A stretch of DNA of 7,253 nucleotides. Source: Nitrospira sp. GTDB taxonomy: Bacteria > Nitrospirota > Thermodesulfovibrionia > Thermodesulfovibrionales > SM23-35. The stretch lies in NCBI GenBank assembly GCA_016873575.1, contig VGWY01000130.1:1-7253 (forward strand), in the 5' to 3' direction. A program made the position numbers and the translations under genes. The notes under the pieces are model-generated. The model worked only from the letters and a program-made list of their open reading frames with translations, ran no database searches and had not been told where the DNA came from. Positions 1-5,496 of this stretch are shown in pieces (position 1 is the stretch's first letter; every line of letters starts with the position of its first letter).

Positions 1-111
1 GTCCCCTAATTTGTATGCAGCAAACCCGTGTGAAAGCTCATGAAAGGTAATCGCTATCAGAATGGGGAATGCCGAAACAACGATATGTTGAGCAATATTC
101 GAGAAATCCAA
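1..111 (-). CDS. M50/site-2 protease family metalloprotease, N-terminal fragment (runs off window)
   Basis: Reading the minus strand from 111 down to 1 gives 37 uninterrupted codons with a hydrophobic first segment (about residues 10-23) followed by HELSHGFAAYKLGD. The HExxH motif at residues 24-28 lies at the end of a membrane helix, and the closing KLGD is the usual pattern of M50/site-2 proteases, which cut substrates inside the membrane using zinc. Only the N-terminus is present, so the second zinc-ligand motif cannot be seen. The start is taken as TTG at 111, because the minus strand has AAAGGA (plus strand 121-126) nine bases upstream and an in-frame stop lies at 142-144; no ATG is available. 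The gene is divergent from kdsB. The family call is fairly sure, the substrate unknown. Confidence 0.8.
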   Translation of the reverse strand, partial: MDFSNIAQHIVVSAFPILIAITFHELSHGFAAYKLGD

Positions 112-185
112 AAATATATTTCCTTTCTCAAAGGATTGTATTTACTAAGAAGTTCATAAGTAAGAACACATATAGTCCAAATTTT

Positions 186-247
186 GTCATTCCGTGCTTG
201 ACACGGAATCCAGTGTTTTTCTGGATTCCCGCTTTCGCGGGAATGAC
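186..247. repeat. REP-like palindromic repeat with nested hairpins
   Basis: The outer arms GTCATTCC (186-193) and GGAATGAC (240-247) are perfect inverted repeats. Inside lie two perfect 8-bp hairpins, ATTCCGTG/CACGGAAT (189-196 with 202-209) and ATTCCCGC/GCGGGAAT (225-232 with 237-244). A further competing pair is GGAATCCAG with CTGGATTCC (205-213 with 221-229). The element can therefore fold either as one cruciform or as separate hairpins. Sequences with these ends are, from memory, dispersed in many copies in several bacterial phyla and are often mistranslated as short proteins containing FWIPAFAGMT. Its mobility and function are not shown by this single copy. Confidence 0.85.
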
Positions 248-292
248 GATCATGTGGCTTTACTTATGACCGCCTTAGTCAACTTATAACTT

Positions 293-319
293 CCTCTATG
301 ACCTCTGTGGCCTCTGTGG
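293..319. repeat. Three tandem 9-base units
   Basis: The units are CCTCTATGA (293-301), CCTCTGTGG (302-310) and CCTCTGTGG (311-319); the last two are identical and the first differs at two positions. It is a short GT-rich direct repeat in non-coding DNA. Similar 'cctctgtgg' strings are familiar from intergenic DNA of other bacteria, but I cannot confirm that here. Confidence 0.7.
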
Positions 320-334
320 TTTGAATTTCCTGTT

Positions 335-368
335 ATATGAAGCGTCATAAATAATTACGCATTCATAT
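335..368. repeat. Imperfect inverted repeat upstream of kdsB
   Basis: ATATGAAGCGT (335-345) pairs with ACGCATTCATAT (357-368), giving 11 base pairs with one unpaired A at 361 and an 11-base AT-rich centre (346-356). It lies about 80 bases upstream of the best kdsB promoter boxes. It has no following T-run in either direction good enough for a terminator. It could be a protein-binding dyad or a chance fold. Confidence 0.45.
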
Positions 369-401
369 TTCTAAATCTGTGTAATCAATAAAACGCAGGT
401 A

Positions 402-430
402 TTTAAGTCGTTTTATATAAAAACTATAAT
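402..430 (+). promoter_or_regulatory. Possible secondary kdsB promoter
   Basis: A perfect TATAAT at 425-430 has a poor -35 match, TTTAAG at 402-407, with a 17-base spacer. It would give a leader of roughly 50 bases for kdsB. The surrounding sequence is AT-rich, so a chance TATAAT is likely; the downstream candidate is better supported. Confidence 0.3.
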
Positions 431-445
431 TTGTATAAAAAGGTA

Positions 446-475
446 TTGTCAAGGTATGAGTGAACATTATATAAT
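446..475 (+). promoter_or_regulatory. Sigma70-type promoter for the kdsB operon
   Basis: TTGTCA (446-451, five of six consensus bases) and TATAAT (470-475, perfect) are 18 bases apart. Transcription would be expected to begin near 482, only about 8 bases before the kdsB ATG at 490. No Shine-Dalgarno sequence is seen before that ATG, which fits an almost leaderless message. A short dyad, GTGAA (460-464) and TTCAC (478-482), brackets the -10 box. The boxes are seen; the start site and their use are inferred. Confidence 0.6.
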
Positions 476-489
476 TATTCACATAAATC

Positions 490-1248
490 ATGTCTGCTAT
501 AGTCATTATCCCTGCCCGTTATGATTCAACCCGTTTCCCGGGAAAACCCCTATCCCTCCTCAAAGGGAAAACGCTTATTCAGCATGTATATGAGAATTCA
601 CAGGGCGCACATCTCATAGAAGATGTCATTGTTGCAACAGACAGTGAGACTATATTCGAGAAAGTTCTTTCTTTCGGTGGTAAGGCTGTAATGACAGACA
701 GGTCTCACCCTTCTGGTACTGACAGGATAGCAGAGGTTGCTACTTCAATAGATTATGATATTATCGTCAATGTGCAGGGTGACGAACCGCTCATCCGGCC
801 TCAAATGATAGACGATGTTATCGCTCTCCTTGATGATGAAAGAGCCTCTATCGGAACACTGATAAAAAGGATAACAGACACCGGAGAAATTATGGATCCG
901 AATATTGTTAAAGTTGTCTTTGATAAAGATGGATTTGCTCTCTATTTTTCCAGGTCACCAATTCCTTATCATAGGGATGAATGGAAAAATTTAGGACAGG
1001 TCACGGGTCACGGGTCACGGGTCACAGTTTTCAAGCACATAGGAATTTACAGTTACCGGCGGGAGGTGCTTCTTGCACTTTCCCGAATGGAGCCTACAGA
1101 ACTTGAAAAGAGAGAGAAGCTCGAGCAGTTGCGAGCACTCGAAAACGGAATAACGATAAAGATACAAGAGACCTTTTTTGAAACATTTGGGGTAGATACC
1201 CCTGAAGACTTAGAGAGGGTAGAAAAATGTCTAAGTACATCTTTGTAA
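490..1248 (+). CDS. kdsB: 3-deoxy-manno-octulosonate cytidylyltransferase (CMP-Kdo synthetase)
   Basis: KdsB activates Kdo with CTP to form CMP-Kdo and pyrophosphate, the cytoplasmic donor for lipid A glycosylation. The 252-residue protein has the family's nucleotide-binding start IPARYDSTRFPGKPL (residues 7-21), VATD near 48-51, SGTDR at 75-79, VQGDEP at 95-100, YFSRSPIPYHR at 152-162, FKHIGIYSYRR at 181-191, the LEKREKLEQLR segment near 205-215 and GVDTPEDL at 234-241. Length is normal or slightly long. A four-copy GGTCACG heptamer array (999-1026) encodes residues 170-179 in the loop between the RSPIPYHR and FKHIGIY motifs. The ATG at 490 places the first motif where the family has it; there is no Shine-Dalgarno sequence. 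The gene overlaps pyrG by 22 bases. Confidence 0.96.
   Translation: MSAIVIIPARYDSTRFPGKPLSLLKGKTLIQHVYENSQGAHLIEDVIVATDSETIFEKVLSFGGKAVMTDRSHPSGTDRIAEVATSIDYDIIVNVQGDEPLIRPQMIDDVIALLDDERASIGTLIKRITDTGEIMDPNIVKVVFDKDGFALYFSRSPIPYHRDEWKNLGQVTGHGSRVTVFKHIGIYSYRREVLLALSRMEPTELEKREKLEQLRALENGITIKIQETFFETFGVDTPEDLERVEKCLSTSL
999..1026 (+). repeat. Four tandem 7-base repeats inside kdsB
   Basis: The heptamer GGTCACG occurs at 999-1005, 1006-1012 and 1013-1019, and a fourth copy ending in A (GGTCACA) at 1020-1026. The array is read through as residues 170-179 (about QVTGHGSRVT). Because seven is not a multiple of three, gain or loss of one copy would shift the frame of kdsB, while three copies would be neutral to frame. 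Tandem GGTCACG strings are, from memory, more usual in intergenic DNA. Confidence 0.9.
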
Positions 1249-2903
1249 CCGGGGGAGTTGTTTCAGCACTCGGAAAGGGCATTGCTGCTGCTGCAACTGG
1301 TGCACTCCTCGAGGCAAAGGGATTAAAGGTCACCCTTCAGAAATTAGACCCTTATATCAATGTTGATCCTGGTACATTAAGCCCATTTCAGCACGGAGAG
1401 GTATTTGTTACTGACGATGGAGCAGAGACAGACCTTGACCTCGGGCATTACGAACGATTTACATCAATCAGGACATCACAGACAAATAATTACACCACGG
1501 GCAAGATCTACTTTAATGTAATCACAAAGGAGAGACAGGGTGATTATCTTGGAGAGACGGTCCAGGTTGTCCCCCATATTACTGACGAGATTAAAAATGC
1601 AATAAAATCTGCAAGCAATGGGTATGATGTGGTGATTGTAGAGATCGGTGGTACTATCGGAGATATTGAAAGTCTGCCTTTTCTTGAAGCAATAAGGCAG
1701 TTTCGGTATGATGTTGGCAGGGAGAATGTCCTCTACATTCACCTTACCCTTATCCCCTATATTAAGTCAGCAGGGGAAATCAAGACAAAGCCTACTCAGC
1801 ATAGTGTGAAAGAATTCAGGGAGATAGGGATCCAGCCTGACATACTGTTATGCAGAACTGAAAGACATCTCCCATCTGAAATAAAAAAGAAGATCGCAAT
1901 TCACTGTAACCTTGATATAGATGCCGTAATCTCTGCAAGAGATGTTGAAACCATATATGAAGTTCCGATCATGTTACATAATGAAGGGCTTGATCACCTT
2001 ATAGATAAGAAATTCAATCTTGACGGAAAAGAGCCTGACCTTAGTATCTGGGAAGATATCGTGAGAAAGATAAAGGAACCCGAACACGAGGTCAATATTG
2101 CAATTGTTGGTAAATATACAGGATTGAAAGACTCGTACAAGAGCCTCTATGAAGCTCTCACTCACGGAGGCATTGCAAATGATGCACGGGTAAATTTTCA
2201 GTGGATAGACTCAGAGGAGATTAGGGTCAATGGCCCTGAAAGGTATCTAAACGAAGCTGATGGAATCCTTGTGCCAGGCGGGTTTGGATATAGAGGGATC
2301 GAGGGAAAGGTTAATGCAATACAATATGCACGTGAAAAAAAGATACCCTTTTTTGGTATATGTCTTGGTATGCAGTGTGCTGTCATAGAATTCGCAAGAA
2401 ATATCTGCGGGCTCTCTGCAAATAGCACAGAGTTTGATATAAGCACACAAGACCCTGTTATATATCTTATGGAAAGATGGTATGACTTCAGGAAGGGAAG
2501 AGTCGAGATACGGTCAGAAAGCTCTCAAATGGGCGGGACCATGAGACTTGGAGCATATCCCTGCATCCTCGAAGAGGGCACAAATGCCTTCAGGGCTTAT
2601 GGGATAAAGGAGATATCTGAAAGGCACAGGCATCGATATGAGTTTAATAATGCGTATAGGGAAATACTCACAAGACATGGTTTGAAGATTAGTGGTCTGA
2701 GTCCCGATGGAGAACTTGTCGAGATTATCGAGATTGAAGCCCATCCATGGTTCCTCGGATGTCAGTTCCATCCTGAATTCAAATCAAGACCAACAGACCC
2801 GCATCCATTATTCAGGGCCTTCATAGGTGCATCTCTCAGCGAGAAAAGATCTCTCTTCCCTTATGCTGGAATTGATTCCGAGCAGAAAGGAAAAGGCATC
2901 TGA
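1227..2903 (+). CDS. pyrG: CTP synthase (glutamine-hydrolysing)
   Basis: PyrG converts UTP, ATP and glutamine into CTP in the cytoplasm. The 558-residue protein is close to the usual length (about 545 in E. coli). The N-terminal synthetase domain (about 1-267) shows the ATP-binding GGVVSALGKG (9-18), the KLDPYINVDPGTLSPFQHGE segment (39-58) and VEIGGTIGDIES (138-149). The C-terminal class I glutamine amidotransferase domain (about 289-540) has the oxyanion segment PGGFGYRG (350-357), nucleophile Cys379 in FFGICLGMQ, and His515/Glu517 in FHPEF, so the catalytic triad is complete. The ATG at 1227 gives the canonical MSKYIFVTGG start and has GAGAGG (about 1213-1218) upstream. It lies inside the kdsB end and shares one base with kdsA, suggesting coupled expression of CTP supply with Kdo activation. 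Confidence 0.98.
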   Translation: MSKYIFVTGGVVSALGKGIAAAATGALLEAKGLKVTLQKLDPYINVDPGTLSPFQHGEVFVTDDGAETDLDLGHYERFTSIRTSQTNNYTTGKIYFNVITKERQGDYLGETVQVVPHITDEIKNAIKSASNGYDVVIVEIGGTIGDIESLPFLEAIRQFRYDVGRENVLYIHLTLIPYIKSAGEIKTKPTQHSVKEFREIGIQPDILLCRTERHLPSEIKKKIAIHCNLDIDAVISARDVETIYEVPIMLHNEGLDHLIDKKFNLDGKEPDLSIWEDIVRKIKEPEHEVNIAIVGKYTGLKDSYKSLYEALTHGGIANDARVNFQWIDSEEIRVNGPERYLNEADGILVPGGFGYRGIEGKVNAIQYAREKKIPFFGICLGMQCAVIEFARNICGLSANSTEFDISTQDPVIYLMERWYDFRKGRVEIRSESSQMGGTMRLGAYPCILEEGTNAFRAYGIKEISERHRHRYEFNNAYREILTRHGLKISGLSPDGELVEIIEIEAHPWFLGCQFHPEFKSRPTDPHPLFRAFIGASLSEKRSLFPYAGIDSEQKGKGI

Positions 2904-3751
2904 TGGTGACAAGGGAACTAAGTATAGCAGATATAAAGTTTGGAGGGGATAATCCTCTCCTTATCATTGCAGGGCCCTGTGTCATTGAAAGTGAAGAGGT
3001 TGTATTCACTACAGCAGGAAGACTAAAAGAAATATGCAAACAATTCAATCTGCCGCTTTTATTTAAAAGCTCCTATGACAAGGCAAATCGCACTTCCCTC
3101 AAATCTTACAGAGGACCCGGAATCGATAAGGGGTTACAGATCCTTTCTGATGTGAGGAACACACTGAAGATTCCTGTGATATCGGATGTTCATTCAGTCG
3201 AAGAGGTGAAACCTGCTGCAGATGTTCTTGATGTTCTTCAGATACCTGCTTTCCTCTGCAGACAGACTGATCTTATCCTTGCAGCATCAAACACAGGTAA
3301 ACCTGTAAATATCAAAAAGGGGCAGTTCCTCGCACCGTGGGATATAAAGAATATTATTGATAAATTTACCTCCACAGGCAATCACAACCTTTTCATCACA
3401 GAACGAGGCACATCATTTGGATACAATAACCTCGTTGTAGATTTCAGGGGATTACCTATCATGAGGTCTTTCGGTTACCCTGTTATCTTTGATGTTACCC
3501 ATAGCCTTCAGCTTCCAGGGGTACAGGGCAGTTGTTCTGGAGGGCAAAGGGAATTTGCAGAGACTCTCGCAAGGGCAGCGGTAGCCGTAGGCGTAGATGG
3601 ACTCTTTATGGAGGTACACCCCGACCCTGACAAGGCATTATGTGATGGTCCGAATATGATAAAGTTAGATGAAATAGAGAATATGCTGAACATGGTGAAA
3701 GCACTATATGAATTCATGAAAAGACCAGTAGCCCCCTGTGATTGGTTGTAA
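2903..3751 (+). CDS. kdsA: 3-deoxy-8-phosphooctulonate synthase (Kdo-8-P synthase), metal-dependent class
   Basis: KdsA condenses phosphoenolpyruvate with arabinose-5-phosphate to give Kdo-8-phosphate. The 282-residue TIM-barrel protein shows IAGPCVIES (22-30), KSSYDKANRTS (55-65), IPAFLCRQTDL (114-124), NIKKGQFLAPWD (136-147), ITERGTSFGYNNL (165-177) and FDVTHSLQLPG (196-206). Cys26, His200, Glu237 and Asp248 have exactly the spacing of the metal ligands of the Aquifex aeolicus enzyme (Cys11, His185, Glu222, Asp233, from memory), whereas the metal-independent E. coli type has Asn in place of that Cys. The start overlaps the pyrG stop as TGATG, with AAAGG-rich sequence just upstream. Its substrate is made by KdsD, encoded about 2.2 kb downstream. 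Confidence 0.97.
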   Translation: MVTRELSIADIKFGGDNPLLIIAGPCVIESEEVVFTTAGRLKEICKQFNLPLLFKSSYDKANRTSLKSYRGPGIDKGLQILSDVRNTLKIPVISDVHSVEEVKPAADVLDVLQIPAFLCRQTDLILAASNTGKPVNIKKGQFLAPWDIKNIIDKFTSTGNHNLFITERGTSFGYNNLVVDFRGLPIMRSFGYPVIFDVTHSLQLPGVQGSCSGGQREFAETLARAAVAVGVDGLFMEVHPDPDKALCDGPNMIKLDEIENMLNMVKALYEFMKRPVAPCDWL

Positions 3752-3808
3752 TTCAAGTTGTGTATTTTATGAATTGTTCTGACATAAAACTCGTCATTTG
3801 AGTACAAT

Positions 3809-3816
3809 AAAGGAGG
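3809..3816 (+). promoter_or_regulatory. Strong Shine-Dalgarno deciding the start at 3825
   Basis: AAAGGAGG at 3809-3816 is followed by 8 bases and then ATG at 3825. This supports a start at 3825, directly before a signal peptide (MKTLLFF...), rather than the upstream in-frame start at 3798, which would put a charged tail before it and place the Shine-Dalgarno inside the gene. Confidence 0.8.
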
Positions 3817-3824
3817 ATTTAAAA

Positions 3825-4691
3825 ATGAAGACGTTATTATTCTTTATGATGTCTCTCCTTTTCCTTTTAGCCACTTGCCTTTATGCTTCACAATCAACAA
3901 TTACAGAATCTGAAGGTTATGCCTGCATGGGTGAGGATAAATCAAGGAAACAGACGGAGCAGGCTGCAATGGCTGATGCAAAGAGGAAGGCAGCAGAATC
4001 TGTGTTGACTTACATTAAAGAGCGAGACGCATGTTAAGGATTTCGAGCTTGAGAAGGATCTGGTATCAGCATATGCAAATGCAAGTGCAAGTGTAAAAGT
4101 TGTTCAGGAGGTTGAAAAGGCATGGTATAAGGATGCATCAATGGGAGACTGCTTCAAAGTAATGATTAAGGCAGAGGTGATACGTGATGAAAAGATATTG
4201 GAAAAAATTTCGGAGCAAAAGCAAGCCTTTGATGACCCGACAGCACCGCTGAGTATTCAAGTCTGGACAGACAAGAAGGAATATAAAAGTAATGAAAAGA
4301 TAAAGGTTTTTATAAAGGGGAACAAGCCATTTTATGCGAGGGTTGTATATAAGGAAGCAGGCGGCAAGCTCATCCAGCTTTTACCGAATCCGTACAGGAA
4401 GGATAATTACTTCAATGGCGGCGTAATCTATGAGATACCTTCCGGGAAGACAGATTTGAGCTTGAGGTCAGTCCTCCTTACGGTGAGGAGAACATAACCA
4501 TTTATACAAGCACATCTCAATTAGGTGACATAAACCTTGAAGCTAAAGGTGGTATTTATCAGGTAATGACAAAGGCTAAAGATATTGGAGATAGGACAAG
4601 AGGAGTAAAGTTATAAGAAAAGTCTGATAGCAAAGGGACATCAGCATCCGAATTTTTTGAAGATAAGGTAGTTGTAAAAACTGGCAAATAG
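3825..4691 (+). pseudogene. Exported DUF4384-like protein, broken by two frameshifts and a stop
   Basis: The reading begins with a signal peptide (residues 1 to about 21, ending near LYA) and an Ala/Lys-rich helix segment, then stops at 4037. An extra G at 4020 explains this: skipping it lets translation continue as SETHVKDFELEKDL and on through SIQVWTDKKEY to PNPYRKDNYFNGG, a DUF4384-like beta domain. That frame stops at 4497; loss of one base near 4450-4451 explains it, since the next frame resumes as RFELEVSPPYGEENITIY and ends with TAA at 4614-4616. The same frame then reads on for 24 more codons (about SASEFFEDKVVVKTGK) to TAG at 4689-4691, so that TAA may be a third lesion. DUF4384 proteins are envelope proteins of poorly known role. 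The family call is from pattern memory; sequencing error is an alternative for the single-base lesions. Confidence 0.75.
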
Positions 4692-4722
4692 GTTTTATGA
4701 CTTTTTAAACCTGGAGGTTAAC

Positions 4723-5112
4723 TTGTATAAGAAACTTTCAATATTAGGCTTTTTGTTACTGATGATCTTATTAACGGGTTTTTCTGATTTATGGGCAAAT
4801 TCAGTTCCTCCTTTAGATAATCCAGATTTCACGAGCAGTCCACCTAATGACTATGCTGCAAAAGGTTTAGTCAAAAAAGGATACTATCATGCAGGGGTTG
4901 ATTTAAAGTCAAAGACCCACCCTCTCAAAAACGCGCCTGTATATTCAGTAATGGATGGAACCATAGAAGATGTATTCAGAACCTCTGATACTAATGAATA
5001 TTGTGACGGGACAAAGATATACGAAAATATATCTGCTTGTCAGGTGCCCAGAGATAAAGTAAAAACTTTAAGAGAAGTGTGTGGACATTATTCTATGATG
5101 CTGAATTCTTAA
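4723..5112 (+). pseudogene. Truncated exported M23-peptidase-like protein
   Basis: The start is TTG at 4723, with GGAGG (4713-4717) five bases upstream. Residues 1 to about 26 are a clear signal peptide ending near WANS. HAGVDL (56-61) followed by PVYSVMDGTIEDVF (72-85) matches the first half of the M23/LytM peptidoglycan endopeptidase fold, where His56 and Asp60 would be zinc ligands. The protein stops after 129 residues and lacks the second-half HxH motif, so it cannot be a complete M23 enzyme. Just before the stop another frame reads YDAEFLKKRGCEL (5094-5132), and a third frame reads MDYWQGSRGWGYEKG (5151-5195), suggesting further frameshifted remains up to about 5240. It follows another broken exported-protein gene. 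An intact short secreted protein remains possible but is less likely. Confidence 0.55.
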
Positions 5113-5219
5113 AGAAAAGAGGTTGTGAACTCTGATAAGCAACGCTGTAGCGATGGATTATTGGCAAGGAAGCAGGGGTTGGGGTTATGAGAAAGGAATC
5201 GTTTTTTTGGTATTATTGA

Positions 5220-5238
5220 TATACTATGGTCAAGGAGG
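5220..5238 (+). promoter_or_regulatory. -10-like box and Shine-Dalgarno before the antitoxin gene
   Basis: AAGGAGG at 5232-5238, six bases before the ATG at 5245, is a strong ribosome-binding site and is well supported. TATACT at 5220-5225 matches five of six -10 bases, but no good -35 hexamer lies at the right distance, and it would put the Shine-Dalgarno close to the 5' end of the message. The promoter part is weak. Confidence 0.4.
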
Positions 5239-5244
5239 AACACA

Positions 5245-5496
5245 ATGAAGGCCACCGCAACCTTTGAAAAAAAAATAGTCGAGGAGTTGAAGGAACTCCC
5301 TGAGGAGGATTACCCGAAAATTCTGGAATTTGTACACTATCTGAAAAAGGGGATTCTCAGCGAGAAGAAAAAAAGAAAAGGCGGGAAGAAGAAAAGAGAT
5401 CCGCTTTTACTTGTTGATGAATTCGCTGTTGATACCGGGATTCCTGACCTCGCAGAACAGCATGATCATTATCTATACGGCGTCCCCAAAAAGTGA
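5245..5496 (+). CDS. Antitoxin of a PIN-type toxin-antitoxin pair (DUF2281/VapB-like)
   Basis: The 83-residue protein has an N-terminal helical segment, EKKIVEELKELPEEDYPKIL (8-27), typical of DUF2281-type antitoxins, which are expected to bind and neutralise the partner toxin and may repress their own promoter. A strongly basic linker follows (residues 41-51, KKKRKGGKKKR), then a C-terminal tail ending DLAEQHDHYLYGVPKK (68-83), the kind of tail that occurs next to PIN toxins and probably contacts them. The start has a strong Shine-Dalgarno. The last four bases, GTGA, are shared with the toxin start, the usual arrangement for these pairs. The lysine cluster is unusual and could add nonspecific nucleic-acid binding. 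Assignment rests on both sequence and context. Confidence 0.8.
   Translation: MKATATFEKKIVEELKELPEEDYPKILEFVHYLKKGILSEKKKRKGGKKKRDPLLLVDEFAVDTGIPDLAEQHDHYLYGVPKK

Larger units (their letters stand above)
112..489. other. Divergent intergenic region between the M50 gene and kdsB
   Basis: This stretch separates two divergently transcribed genes and has no convincing coding sequence. It contains the palindromic repeat at 186-247, the 9-base tandem units at 293-319, the imperfect inverted repeat at 335-368 and promoter-like boxes for kdsB at 402-430 and 446-475. For the leftward M50 gene, the only promoter match I found is weak: TTGGAC (plus strand 175-180) and TATGAA (plus strand 153-158), read on the minus strand with a 16-base spacer. 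The right third is very AT-rich. Confidence 0.7.

Noticed and set aside
69..269. A 66-codon open frame containing FWIPAFAGMT
   Set aside because: Most of its protein-like part is the translation of the palindromic repeat at 186-247, a well-known spurious product, and its start overlaps the minus-strand M50 gene. No Shine-Dalgarno supports it.
1094..2771. Several minus-strand open frames inside kdsB and pyrG
   Set aside because: They are shadows of highly conserved plus-strand genes and show no domain motifs of their own.
3750..3775. Inverted repeat AATTCA/TGAATT after kdsA as a terminator
   Set aside because: The arms are AT-rich and only 6 bp, the loop is long and no T-run follows.
3798..3824. 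Upstream start for the DUF4384-like gene
   Set aside because: The strong AAAGGAGG at 3809-3816 is positioned for ATG 3825, which begins directly with a signal peptide; starting at 3798 would bury it behind charged residues.
4015..4025. Programmed ribosomal frameshift at the first break of the DUF4384-like gene
   Set aside because: No slippery heptamer such as A AAA AAG nor a clear downstream stimulatory structure is seen, and two further lesions downstream make decay the simpler explanation.
5151..5248. Short open frame starting MDYWQGSRGWGYEKG as an independent gene
   Set aside because: It has no Shine-Dalgarno and its end overlaps the antitoxin's ribosome-binding site and start; it is better viewed as a possible frameshifted tail of the broken M23-like gene.
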